Assembly: GCA_025617375.2 (NCBI GenBank)
Contig: JAMYGW020000014.1
Span: 434,001-498,000, forward strand
Direction: 5' to 3'
Length of the DNA stretch: 64,000 nucleotides
Origin: Acarospora socialis
Lineage: Eukaryota > Ascomycota > Lecanoromycetes > Acarosporales > Acarosporaceae
The first letter of the stretch is position 1, and each line of letters begins with the position of its first letter. The notes under the pieces were generated by a model. The model saw only the letters and a program-made list of their open reading frames with translations. It had not been told where the DNA came from and searched no databases. Both the position numbers and the translations under genes were made by a program. Below, one piece after another: positions 47,787 through 59,528 of this stretch.

Positions 47787-48848
47787 AGCACTTCAGGGTG
47801 GCAACTCAACGTTGACAGTCAAGATTCATGAAATGCGGTACTGAAGCTTGCCAACAAAGTCCTACCGCCAACGCTGATTTAAGAGAGCACTGTTGTTGGT
47901 ACGGATTAGGAATTGTTGGAACCAGTTATGTGTTATTATTATTAACCTTAAATCATTCGGTCTGACTCATTATGTGTACTCGGAGCGGCTCGGTAAGGAG
48001 TGGGCACGTGGACGTGTATGAGGTGCTACGCTTAAATAGGTAGAGTACTAAGTAAGATAGTTACTGTCAGGTTTAAAGCCAAGATGCTAGTTTCCCTAGT
48101 ACGAAGGCGGTTGACAAATTTCTTCGCCACCCCGCAACTACTTTGACCTAACTACCAGAATCGCAAGAAGAACAGCGCAATTGTGTAGCAGGGGTCTTCA
48201 AGTCATGCATGACGAGAGTCAACAATACTGGACTACCTCAGAATCAGCAGTTATACCTAGTCTCAGCTAAGAATGATGCTATTCAGCTACTTCTGTTGTT
48301 GGTGATAAAGTCTTTGGGCTGGCGAGGATTTTTGTCAGTCACCTTCGTAGATAACAGGATTTTTTCGTGTTAGATTTGACAACAACATCAACTTTCGACA
48401 GGTACTCGTACTGGTACCTCCGTTGTGTACTGTGTGGTCGGCATAGGTGTTTACTGAAACTCAGACGCGAATCCTAAGATATGCGGACCTCGCGCTTCAC
48501 GGAGCGTCGTCTTATTGCCTACCAAGCCAATGAGTCACAATCGACAAATGCGAGTTTGTTTGTTGTCGCACAATAATAATCAACCATTCGGGACAATTCA
48601 CACAGAGCATGTGGGAGAGTAATCTGAAATTGAAGCGGCAACTTCAAGCAGAGCTACAGATTGGACGGCAGATAGAACGGATAACGCGCTAAACCTCCTT
48701 CGAAACCTACCTGCAGTCTTGCCACACCAAGCTCTCCAAGCCACTTCGTGGACCCGAAGCTCGATCACTAGTTCTAGCGACGAACCATGGCCCACATGCT
48801 CAAGCCTTAGGATAATCTGCCGGAAATTCCAAAAACCCCCTTCACCAC
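47787..48848. other. no supported gene
   Basis: This is the upstream region of the coiled-coil gene (-) followed by spacer. It is AT-richer than its surroundings near 47,930-48,060. The frame at 48598-48861 (-) has no known motif. Confidence 0.35.
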
Positions 48849-50765
48849 GATATCTCGACATTTTCCATCAACGGTGAAGCACTTCACTCCTTACAAAACC
48901 TTACGGAGTCAAGCCAGCAGCTCTGCGACCGTCAACTTGAGATTGAAAAGGAACAGGAGACTTATCAGCGCCTTGCTGTCAACAAGCCGGTGACGAATAT
49001 TATTACCAAGCTTCAGGAGAACGACGCTCCTCGCGCAGAGCTTGGCCTCAAGTGGTATCATATCTGGAATGACGCGAACACGTCAAATGAGCTGAATGAA
49101 GTTCACCAAGGCCTGCAGAATCTCCGTACCTCTAAGCAGCACCCATGAAACCTAAGGTCTCGACAAGCAGACCAGATCTGCGTCTCTATAGATCCGGATG
49201 GCTCCCGGAAGCTCTGCATGATCGTTGAGTACAAGGCTGCTCACAAGCTTTCTGTGGACGATATGTTAACTGGCTTCGAGCCTGCTGATCTTGGCTCGAT
49301 GAGCTTGCTCAAGGATGTGATTTATCGTGTCACCATCCCGATCAGGGCAACGCCGAACAAGGAGGCCTCGAATCAATTATATCCTCTCTTTGTTTATCAT
49401 TCTGAATAGCTGATATGTGCCATCTTGACACAGATAAACGGTTATATGGCTGAGATCGGCCCCAAATATAGCTGCTCCACGACGGCAGAGGCGTACGTTC
49501 CACCACATGCTGAGACGACCGAACCATACACTCTCTACTATTACCCCACCAAACCCAACTTCGATACTTAAGGATGGTGTCTCTCTCTCCCACACCGCTA
49601 TAAGTCGAGCGCTCGCGATCTGTATCCTCGCGCTTAGATTAACACCGCACAGCCAACGGTGGCGACGAGATGTGTCTGCTTAGGCGGGGAAGGTGAGTAT
49701 TGATTCTGAAGAGATCCTGCGTCAAATTCCGAGAAACATACCAATCCTCCCCTTTTTGTCTGCGTTTAGGACACGTGTTGGACCGATCGATCGACGCCCG
49801 TATGTATTGAGGCCGAAGAACCCACGCAAGCCTCCTGATGGCCGTTACAACGAGATGCAGGCCTATGTCGGCAATCGAGTAGTCCGTCGAGTACGTCGGA
49901 TGACGACGGCGTAACCATGCCCAGCAAGTCGAACCCATCTCAGAGAAGTATATCTCAACCGGGAGACAATCACGCTCGCGAACGGCAGGGTATCAGACAA
50001 CCCTGAACGGAACACCCATGGCAACAAAGAATACCGCACACACCTCTCCCGGTGAGGCAATCTGCCTGGGGATCGACTAGATGCAACCTTTCCGAATGTG
50101 GCCTTGCACCGAGCCAGTTTCACCGGCACACACCATGCTCTTACTCAAACAAGATCATGTCGCGCATATGCGGCCAAGTCGAGGGAAGCCTTGACGATGC
50201 TTCCCAGCTACTTGGCAAGCAAGGCAGCCGAGGTACTATGTTCAAAATACCCCTGATGTCTCATGGATATACCTTCGTGGCGGCAAGAACGGTGGAAGGA
50301 TTCGGTAGGGAGTGTGATAACGAAGCTCATGCTTATGAGTGCTTGATGCCCCTTCAAGGAACTCACATCCCAGTGCATCCGGGTAGCGCTAACCCCGGCA
50401 GTCTGTATTATCTGGAGTTTAGAGTATATATTGTGCGTATGTTGATTTAATCTTGGGTCGGGGTGTCGTTAAAGGGGGATTTCATCTCTATGCTCAACAT
50501 ATCAGACAGACCAGCGATTGCTTTGACCGAGAAGAAACTACTGGCCTTGGGTATAATCCATCAAGATATCATAATGGCGAATGTTCTGCTCTGATATGAA
50601 GACCGGCGCGCTGATGCTCATTGACTCCGAGCGTTCAGGTGTTAATGAACCAATACGCTTGCAAAAGTCATCCGACGCCCCCCAATCGCAACCATTCCCG
50701 ATCATTGATCTGCAGGTCAAATCCAGTCTACATTTCCCCGAAGGAACAGTACACTATCTCTAGCA
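48849..50765 (+). pseudogene. relic A of a large fungal kinase-like family
   Basis: In order but in shifting frames: a helical lead (DISTFSINGEALHSLQNL, 48,849), then RQADQICVSIDPDGSRKLCM and VEYKAAHKLSVDDMLTGFEP (49,160-49,290), then a small NGYMAEIGPKYSCSTTAEAY and PYTLYYYPTKPN tract (49,440-49,560). A later kinase-like lobe reads GSRGTMFKIPLMSHGYTFV with AHAYECLMPLQGTHIPVHPG (50,230-50,400), and then LGIIHQDIIMANVLL (50,550-50,595), the place of the catalytic HxD/N loop. This order fits fungal proteins in which an EYKAPHKL module precedes a protein-kinase-like domain. Several frame shifts and stops make it non-functional. Much of the inter-domain part is missing or unrecognisable. Confidence 0.6.
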
Positions 50766-51835
50766 GCCTTGGACAAAACTGAGTAGTCTCAACCGGTGTT
50801 ATTTCTACAACTTGTATCGCCCATTGTCAGCCTTCACAAACACTATGATGTTCACGGGCTGTGTTTTCGATTTTAGCTGTGTATAGCTAAGGTAGGGTTG
50901 CCCACGGGCCGGTGCCGTGCCCGAGTGACGCGCCCACAGTAGGTAGGGTACCGTACTGTAAGTTTGAGCTTCTGCCTAAGGTACCTAAGGTGACCCGTCG
51001 GGTTATATCGGGCTAGACGTTCCTGACTGCCCCGGCCAGACCTGCGGGTACCCGGCTTGACCGGACGTACACCGTAGTCCGAAGATAAGTCTGGCGTTTA
51101 CGTGCTGCATTCGACGATTGCTCCAGATGTCATAGACAGTTTTCGGCGTATTCAAGGAGAAACGGTGAGTTGCTGCGCACTTCGTTGAACTTTTGCTCAA
51201 GTCAAAGCCCACAAGTCAGCCCGGGTTGCGGTGTACAGAACTGCACCTGCTGCGCTGATCTGACAGCCACCCTAACCGTGGCCCAGCGCCGATCTAACAC
51301 CTAACTTGGGAGTAAAATTGGCCGTAAACCCAACATTTTACGGTCTAGAGGTAGTTAGGAGCGTGGTAGAGTGGAGTGTTTTATGTATAATGTGTTTGTT
51401 GTTTTGCATGCCGTCGACGATGGTGGTGAGGAGGTGTGTATCTTGATGTGACATATCAAGTTAACAATGCAAACACGCATTTCATTTTGGGGATCCAACA
51501 GTATCCTTGTCTTGCCCACATCAATCGTGATGTCAGTGAACTGACAGACTGTCTAAAAGCGTTTGTTGCCTGTGTTGAAATCCTTCTCTCGTTTCTCTCT
51601 CTCATCGCTCCGTTTGTTCAACAGCACTCAGCTTCACAGCTGTGACGAAGCAATCAACAACCACTTTCATACCAGACTTGCATCTCACAGCTCCCACATC
51701 GCCCCGGATGGATAGCGATTCCTATGAATATGTATGGCTGGAAGGTGTGCGAAAGGCGGTGGAGCGTATTGCAATGTGACTGCCTTTCTACTGTGACGTA
51801 CCAATATGGTACCAGAGTAACATTTTCAATCCAGA
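50766..51835. other. no supported gene; GC-rich low-complexity stretch
   Basis: Between 50,890 and 51,060 the sequence is rich in GGGCC/GGCCC and GGTACC/CCTAAGG words and could be a transposon end, but no matching second end was found. An imperfect hairpin of CCTAACT and GTAAAAT words with their complements lies at about 51,301-51,360. No coding tract is recognised. Confidence 0.3.
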
Positions 51836-52735
51836 GATATTGAGTTCAACCGCAAATGGGGCTGTGTTACACAGCAGATCAATCCCACCATTGACTTGGA
51901 TGGATTTGTGTGTAGTGTTCGAGATCTCCAAGAGAATGTGGGACAATATGACCTTTCCTTGCTTTGTATTCGCATTCAGTACGCTAATTGCTCAATACCC
52001 ACTAGATTGCCCTCTCGCTATCTTCGCCGTACAGTTCAATATATCCTCTCACGAGAACCGCGTCCCTTATTGATCGAGTCTTATCACCGATGCTGGTATT
52101 CAAAGAAGCTCTCCCACACAGCGCTGCAGAGGAGCGCGAAGCAACGTCTCAAGGAACCATATTGGAGGCTTTGCGGCAACTGGAGAAACGATTCATGACT
52201 GCTCCGACTCCTTTCAATGACAATGTCCGGGCCCTCTGTGCTCTCCGGTACGAATTATATGTTGTTGGTCGATGCTGATGTGCATTAATCACTCCTCTTG
52301 TTGGATTATCTGTTATGTCAGTTATGGATGGTTGTTGGTCTTGGATCTTTCGCTTTGAGAAGCATGCCAATCGAGCATGACGCGACTTACTCGCCGTATG
52401 CCCGGCTAAAATTTCGGTGGTGCTTGGTTTGGTTCTTCTTGGGTAGTCTTCTTCAGTCGCATCTTTGCTGTCTTTCCGCACCAGAACCTACATGCCAATT
52501 TGATCACTCAACTTCCGCAGTTCAGCAGCGACTCAATACGTGCTTGAGCCCTATTGACGTACTTGAAAGCTTGGCAACTTCATATGACTGGTTACGACCA
52601 AGAACATCATGTCCTTTGATCCTCATCATACCTGCTGATAATGCTGGCGGCATGCCGCCAGACCTATTGTACCATTTGACGGAAAGTATGAAATCCCTTC
52701 TTGCTTCTACCCTAGTCCGCGCTGAATAAGATCAC
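51836..52735 (+). pseudogene. possible decayed gene, unidentified
   Basis: Protein-like pieces occur in three plus frames: 51,896-52,198 (RTVQYILSREPRPLLIESYH), 52,090-52,278 (EEREATSQGTILEALRQLEK then DNVRALCALRYELYVV) and 52,298-52,729. The middle piece looks most like real protein, with a helical amphipathic pattern. I cannot name a family. Confidence 0.25.
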
Positions 52736-53606
52736 ACTTTACACTTGAGCCTTTACAAAGGCTATAAAGCAACCGAGATATCTGCACCAAATCGATCTTT
52801 CATCGTGCAAAGCTGTCAGAGATGTGGCCATGACAGGGAGCTTCTGTATTCGGTCGAGTCAAGCACAAGAAGCACATGCTTACTCGAGTTAATGGCGGAT
52901 CACGTCGCTCCAGCTTCAACCTTATCGCCATAGACACACACAGCACCTAAAGGGTATGGCGACGGCCTAACAACAATGATGCCACGAAGGTCGTCCGAAC
53001 TTCAGCGGCGAATCAGGATGGCAGAGGGACTCGGCCACTGCAACTCTCGACGATCTCTTAGCACACGGAAGTCTGGCGATCTGAAAACCGGCTAGAGTAC
53101 CTCTTCCAATACGGAAAAGGCAACACCAATCCGACCGTATTCAGGACTCCAAACCGAGACCCCGTGGCCGCCAGTAGCTGACGGCTACAGGGTAGCTGAC
53201 GTGGTGAGGGACCCTTGTGTAGTGGATCGCACTGTGGATCAAAAAGTCTTTTTGCTGCTGGAGGCCACTGGTCGTCGTTGAACAACGACCATAACGCTGG
53301 CGCTTTACGGAAGACGCAGCACCTTGACTTCGGGCGTCAGGTGGGGAGGGGACCATGGGACCCGTTTACACTATCTGCTATCTTTAGCTCACGCAGTAGC
53401 TGGACGGCGAACTCTCATTTGATTTAGTCTTTGTCCACCCAGAATGTGTCGTGATCCTCTGCCGTGGGGCCACTTCATCGCCATGGACTCAACCTCATGC
53501 ATAAACAGGCTCGGCTGGCAACGCTTCAACGTGGTAGTGCAGGACAAGGAAGGAAACAGTAGAGTAGGTCGGTTACCTTTGCCAAGCTGATGTTGCGGAT
53601 TAGGTA
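52736..53606. other. no supported gene
   Basis: Short open frames only. One contains FIAMDSTSCINRLGWQRFNV at about 53,478-53,537, and this lies just upstream of the second kinase-like relic. Confidence 0.25.
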
Positions 53607-55800
53607 TTGGACTCTCTCAATCAGTGGACAGGAGGACCAACGCAGACAATGATGTCGCCAGCCCTGACCACGATGGAAAGGCGACTTGCCGAGTTAGAGA
53701 AGGAGGTGGCAAAGGAGAAACAATGTCGAGAAGCAGCTAGAGTGCACGCGGAACGATCTCAGTCCACAACTCTCATCGAGTATCTTGAAGCGTGCCATGA
53801 TATCTTCCTTGCTGTAAAGGTCGTCACCGATAAGACTCTGACGACAGAAGGCGATACGACCAACCCGACAGGCCGGGTTTACCCGCAGCGGATCGTGCCA
53901 TGAGACGCATCTTCCTCCTCGACAGGAGGAGCTCTGGGACAAGATTACGATCAACACATACTTTGATTCGAAACGCGTCTTTCCCTCATCGCATCAGCTA
54001 GACTATGTTCGGAAATACCTCGACCCCATCAGCTCAGAAATCGATCTTCGACACTATGCACGCGAGGCGGTCGAGAATCCAGTTCGGACCATAATCCAGT
54101 AGATTTACAGCAATGAGCAGATCCGAAAAGAGCTTCGCCTCAATGGAGAAGTGGTATTCGGAAGTCATACAAACCTGGGGCACGCGACGGACACATCAAT
54201 CAACGAGAGATGGAACAGACAATTATGACGGAACCGAACACATCAAGTGGGGGCGGCAGCGTGAAGGGCAAAGGTCATAAAGCAGATAAGGCTGACCGGA
54301 GGAGGGTTGGAAATGCAGATCAATTCTGCATATACAACTTGCATGGATGGAGGGTTCCAGTCGCCGCCATTGAATACAAGGCGCCGCACAAGTTTCCCTT
54401 GCCCGATATCATGGCCGGACTGAAAGGGGAGATCCAACCAGCTAAAGAAGTAGTCGACAGCGACGCCAACGACTTTGAGTTTCTTTCCAAATCCCTGGTA
54501 GCTGCTGTGATTACCCAAATTTCTCGTATATGGTTGGTAAAGGTGTGCTGTGGGGCTACATATTTGTCGGGAAGCAATCATTTTCCTACGCATACCGGAT
54601 GACCCTACCATTATCTACTATCATCTTTCCATACCACGCATGGACTTCCGAAACGACAATGTGAACAGATTCCATAGGACGAGTGTTGCACAGGTTCTGC
54701 CTTTGTGTTAATCGCGCTCGCTGCGGAAATGCCGGGACAGTCGTGGCATGATGCTGCCGTGGATCCAGGCACATGGGCTGTTGAATACATTGATATCTTT
54801 AAGAAAGCCCCTGAAACGGTCCGCAAAGCATCGCCTCATTCCACGTACAGGTCGAGCCGCTGGAAAGGGTTCCTCCGGTCTCCAATCCAAACACGGTCCC
54901 GCCACCCAGCTGCCGCCTGCAGACCCCCTGGGAGCGCTAAAGCTGATAGTCCTAGCGACGAAGACGATGACAACGACTTTCCTCCCACCCCAACTGGCCA
55001 TCGAACCAATTGTCAGCGCGGGTGACAAGGCAAAGTCACGAACGAACAGCGAGGGTAAAAAGTTCGCCCGAATCAAAGCAATGCAAGCAATCCCGATAGG
55101 ATGGAAGTAACGTTGAGGCCTAGATTCGAGGATCGGCCATATTGCACTCAGTGCTGTCTGCTGGAGTTGGCATATGGTGGTCCCATGGATGATCAGTGTC
55201 CCAACATCCGGGATCATCCAAGCTCACATCTAGACCAGAGCACGTTTCTCTGCCTTATCCGCACACAGCTCTCCAGGGACCGTGGATCGGATGCTGACTG
55301 CAAGCCACTTTACATCAAGGGGTCGCGGGGGCGCTCTTCAAGGTCAGACTGTCCTCACACGGGTACACCCTAGTCGCGAAAGGGATCGAGCAACTTAATC
55401 GTAAACTTCTTCTCTATGAGAGCACAATCTACGGTGAAATCCGTGGAATACAAGGCAGCTGTATCCCGTCTGCCTGGGGACAGTGGATCTTGAACTCCCG
55501 TATTACAACGACTTTGGCATCTACGTCAGCATGCCATTCCAGAGCTGGGCCGGTCGGCCAGTTTGTCAGTATCTTAATAAGGGAACAAGGAACACATTCT
55601 CAGAAAGGTTACTGCCGCTTTACAGGCCTTGCACGACCGGGCTGTGCTTCACAAGGACGTGGAACCACAAAACATGCTCTGGGACGAGCAGCATGGCAAC
55701 CTTATGCTTGTGGAAGATGGATTCAGTACTGGACGATAGTGATTTCGATGGTGAGACGCGGATTCAACAGAATGGGGCCTTCAATGTATCTGATAGGCAG
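53607..55800 (+). pseudogene. relic B of the kinase-like family
   Basis: The frame open at 53607 has its first ATG at 53649. It gives a coiled coil (MERRLAELEKEVAKEKQCRE) and LIEYLEACHDIFLAVKV, the usual N-terminus of the family. Then, in other frames, come DYVRKYLDPISSEIDLRHYA (about 53,999), FCIYNLHGWRVPVAAIEYKA (about 54,324), PYCTQCCLLELAYGGPMDDQ (55,138), SRGALFKVRLSSHGYTLVAK (about 55,322) and VLHKDVEPQNMLWDEQHGN (55,644). The last is the kinase-like catalytic loop, and EDGFS stands where the metal-binding DFE/DFG would be. At least five frame changes or stops interrupt it. More of the N-terminal half survives here than in relic A, and the two differ enough to be separate old paralogs. 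Confidence 0.65.
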
Positions 55801-56740
55801 TCTCCTGGGTGTTTCGCATGGTAGACTACGCACTTATATCAAAGTATGCCAAAACCACATGAACTATTATTGCTACATTAATGTTTGTAACTTTGGTGGC
55901 GAAGCGAGGCACGTGATTGGGAGGTGGAGCACTCGAGTCAAGCTTGACTGGCACCGAGGTGGGAACACTGAACTGATATCATCCGTCTCCTCCGGTCATC
56001 GATTCACATAAATTTTACAGCATTGGGGCGTAAGGAGAGGTTCAAGCGAAAATACCTTCCAACGATGTGAACATCGGGAGCCTCGATCCCACCACTGGTG
56101 AACTCGGAGGGATAACAGATTAAATTTATGATGCCGGTGCATGTGTGTGGAGTCGCCGACGATAGGGTTGAGCACCATCAAATCTTGCCTCTGTAATCGC
56201 AAGAGTAGTCATGCCGCGGTCGCCGGCGGGCGATGGAAATGGAATGCTGTTCATCTATCACCGTCAGTGCCAGCAGCACCGTTTCTATACATTGCTCGGT
56301 GCCTTCTTCTAGACGTCATGTACGATATCGCGAACCAGGTATCGAAGTGGGCTGGTAGCAGTGGCGGATTGGACCCGCTTGGCAACAAGATGCCAATACC
56401 ACACAAGAGTTCCCGCATTAGTACTAGCGGCCCGCCTCCTTCCCAGAATACACAGAAGGGCGCCAGTCGGACGAAGAGCTTACGGCGGTCGGATAAGCCG
56501 TTGTCCCGAACACGCTCTCGCCCAGCCGGAGCACGATGACCGGCCTCCGGTTTCTTTGAGAGCCGAACATGAGACCGACTCGCGCACAGGATGATCGAAA
56601 GCCTGTCCACACGTAGTGTTCCAAACCAAAATACTGCATGCGCAGCCTAGGGCACCGACCAAAACATCTCTCCGAAATTGCAGCGGCTCTGGCCCGCCAG
56701 GACACTCGAGTTTACCAGATTATTTTGAGACCGTAAAGAT
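55801..56740. other. no supported gene; possible 3' remnants of relic B
   Basis: A plus-strand frame at 56,141-56,539 reads VMYDIANQVSKWAGSSGGLD and a basic disordered tail (KGASRTKSLRRSDKPLSRTR). It could be the tail of the kinase-like gene or another fragment. Confidence 0.25.
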
Positions 56741-56873
56741 AGGTACTCGCGGCGCTCGAATTGATTCAGGTCACGTGTGAAGATATGGTACGCTTACCGA
56801 TCTCGGGGTGACTAAGGTAAGCGTACCATATCCCCACACATGACGTGAATCAATTCGAGCGCCGCGAGTACGT
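56741..56873. repeat. 133-bp foldback (palindromic) element, copy 2
   Basis: The left arm reads GTACTCGCGGCGCTCGAATT then GATTCAGGTCACGTGTG. The right arm is the reverse complement, with six mismatches in the inner 46 bases. The loop is about 14 bases (near ATCTCGGGGTGACT). It matches copy 1 at 24685-24820 along both arms, but the block ATTGA replaces TATAA in both arms of this copy. No target-site duplication is visible. Confidence 0.85.
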
Positions 56874-58030
56874 TGCTTCACTCATCTCGAACCAAGCAGC
56901 TGCTAAGTGATGTGCAGGGCGGCAGGTCATACTTGATACTGGCCATGACGATGGCGAGATATATGGGTCGAGCATCGGTGCTGGTTTCCAGCGGTCCGAG
57001 ATTGACAGTACCGGCCAAGACTTTGGCTCCTTCCACGTTACCTTATAGCCTGAGAACGATGTCAAACGGCAGACATCCTTGAAGAGTCACCTCGCTCGGC
57101 ACTTTGGGAGGAGCATAATGCGACACCCCTTGTCCTCAAGATCTTTCTCAACCCAGGACTGGTCAGTCACTGCATGTTCACGCCAGACAGGGTATAGGGG
57201 TAGCGGTATCTGTCTTGAAAGATGGAAAGGGCCAAGTCAATCTACCTTCAATCTCTCGGAAGACGACATTATGCACCAGAAGCAGCAACGACATCAGGTG
57301 GCCGGGGAGGGAGAAGAGCAAGGGGTGCATCATAGCGATACCGGGCCGTGACTGCAAGAGTAACGGTGGTTAAAACAAAACAAGTCAACGATGAAAGTGA
57401 AGGGTCCTTGACCAGCTAAGCGGTACCGGTCCTGTCCCTCCTGCAGCGACCCAATCTCGAAGCGCAATCACAAGCGTCGCTTTCAAGCGCCCTTTGATAG
57501 TCGCTAAAGGAGCGGTAAAGCCACACGGCACCAGTTCAATATCAACTCGAGCTACCTTCGTTCACAAGATATAATGACTGCCGCCTGACTCGGGCGAAGC
57601 CTTAACCGCTCATCGAGGTGTGACAAGCCCAAATCAACTACCATCACTCGTGCAGAAAATCAAGGATGGTCTCTACACGAAAGCTTCCAACTGGTGACGA
57701 AGGGAAATGAGATACACTTCGGGATAGATTTCAGCATTGAAGAGATTCGGAGATTGCATGCCCCTGTCGATCGACTCCGTGCGACAATGTCTGCTCTGGT
57801 CAACACTATTCAACAGGGCCTGCTGGCTCCTCGATTGGCCTCCCCGGAGCCAAGAAGACTCGATCGAATGCAATGCATGCCCGATGCACGCACGAGGGAA
57901 ATGCGAGGCTGGTCGATCCGATTAGACGAAACACTGGTCGTGGGGACGAACTTGAGAGTGCGTTCCCGGAGAGGAGTTGGGGTATGTTGCAGGTGCATTA
58001 CTCCACGAAGTTAAAGGGTCGGCCTACCGC
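56874..58030 (+). pseudogene. possible decayed gene, unidentified
   Basis: Consecutive protein-like pieces in changing plus frames: ILDTGHDDGEIYGSSIGAGF (56,936), NATPLVLKIFLNPGLVSHC (57,118), GIGVAVSVLKDGKGQVNLPS (57,197) and DFSIEEIRRLHAPVDRLRAT (57,727). They seem to belong together in order, but no family comes to mind. It abuts the foldback element on its left. Confidence 0.3.
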
Positions 58031-58730
58031 GTTTGGCAACATTGATATAGATAAAATGGACCATTGGTTACGCCGCTTCATTACATGATCGGAAAATCCA
58101 TACGACGAGCGCCCGCTACGCGCCTTAACATACGTACGATGCAGCAAATAACTAATGACAAGGTAAGATTTGTCATACTCCTCCCCTCAGATTTGTATAC
58201 GATTCCTCCGATACTGTCGAAGGTACCTGTTCAACGGTTGGTGCCTACTACCTAAGGGGCTCTGGGAATCTCTGCAGTCTAGCCAGACATGTGGCTGGAT
58301 ATGGGTGCGCGTGGGTACGGAGACGCTGTCACCAGCTCTATTACCATAGAAATTTGATAGGTAGCAATGGAGATCTTGGATCAAGTACTACGAGTACCAA
58401 TTTAAACCTTCATCATTCCTGCACTGGTGGCTCTGGGTCATTTTCTATCTGAGAATACTTGTCGTGCAGATATATCGTGCATGTTGATCGGACACAGGTA
58501 GGCCCTCGGCTCAGGTACTCAGCCTTAAGGGTGCAAGCGGCAAAACTGGCTTCTCCCGAAGGGTTTAGCGTCGGTTGTGGCCGCGTCCTAACGTTAGTTC
58601 TCGAGTGAATCCAAACATTGTTTGCGCTTTAAACAAGTGACGTACCACGTTTACTCCTTTGTTTGACAAGCATTGCATTACCAGTCTGCAATCTATCTCT
58701 CCGCCTGCGGGGGATTTTCCGTGTCTTTGA
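58031..58730. other. no supported gene
   Basis: Short open frames only. This is the upstream region of the dUTPase-like gene. Confidence 0.35.
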
Positions 58731-59327
58731 CACTTGAGCTCCTCAGATGCTACTCCCGGGCCGCTCAGTCATTCCAAGATCATCGGCAATGTACGATCCG
58801 CGAAAATCCAAGCACAACCTTGCGGTGTGGACCTGACGCTCAAACGCATCAAGACATGGACCTCTCCGGGCAGCTTTGACTTCGACAATAGTCAGCGCCT
58901 CAACGCGTCGACTGTGGAGATTCCGTTCGTTAGTCAACATGAGCAACTCCAGAACCTTACATCCCAATCCCACCTAACCCGCTCCAGAGATCCTGCTGTG
59001 CTGAGGAAGCATATGGGTGGAAGACAACACTCAGTGATGCTCGAACCAGGAGCCTACCTTGTGGAATTTAACGAGACGGTTGATATGCCTTTGTCCTTGA
59101 TGGGTCAGATCTTTGTGCGTAGCTCGTTGTTTCGTTCGGGAGCATTGCTCAGCGCCGGGGTGATGGATAGTGGGTACAAAGGGGCGGTGGGCGCTATGTT
59201 ACAGGTGTTGAATCCGCATGGCTTGCTTCTGTCTCGGGATGCGAGGCTGGCACAGATGGTCTTCCACCAGATGAGTGAGCCCGTGGAGGGATACGGCGGA
59301 GTGTATCAAGGGTCCGGGTCAATCTGA
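58731..59327 (+). CDS. dUTPase / dCTP-deaminase-fold protein, about 197 aa (5' end uncertain)
   Basis: Trimeric dUTPases cleave dUTP to dUMP and pyrophosphate. Residues (counted from 58734) show GVDLTL at 31-36 and EPGAYLVEFNETVDMPLSLM at 104-123, then RSSLFRSG at 129-136 (motif 2), GVMDSGYKGAVGAML at 142-156 (motif 3, with the catalytic Asp and the base-stacking Tyr) and RLAQMVF at 171-177 (motif 4). The end is GYGGVYQGSGSI instead of the usual Gly-rich motif 5. This YQG-type end recalls archaeal/bacterial DUT and DCD proteins more than eukaryotic housekeeping dUTPase. No in-frame ATG precedes residue 94, and a TGA lies just upstream. An ATG at 58747 in another frame (MLLPGRS) looks like a natural start, so an upstream exon or a small indel near 58,770 must be assumed. 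It converges on the phosphorylase-like gene, 201 bases apart. Confidence 0.7.
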   Translation, partial: HLSSSDATPGPLSHSKIIGNVRSAKIQAQPCGVDLTLKRIKTWTSPGSFDFDNSQRLNASTVEIPFVSQHEQLQNLTSQSHLTRSRDPAVLRKHMGGRQHSVMLEPGAYLVEFNETVDMPLSLMGQIFVRSSLFRSGALLSAGVMDSGYKGAVGAMLQVLNPHGLLLSRDARLAQMVFHQMSEPVEGYGGVYQGSGSI

Positions 59328-59528
59328 AGGCCGAGCCTCTGTATGATTATGACCGTTGACTTGCACCAATAAGGAGTCACAGCATGCATACTCGGAGTCC
59401 CTTATAGGTAGACTCTCAGCACGGGTTAATCTATATGCTGTTCGCTGCGAAGGTCGCCACGTGCAAGCTATCATCTTGAAACCGATCATGCAAGAGCCTA
59501 CCCAGCGTTGCCAGGTATGAACGGCGCG

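Noticed and set aside
50890-51060. GGGTTGCCCACGGGCC-type sequence resembling an hAT transposon end
   Set aside because: No matching inverted end, no target-site duplication and no hAT transposase remnant was found nearby.
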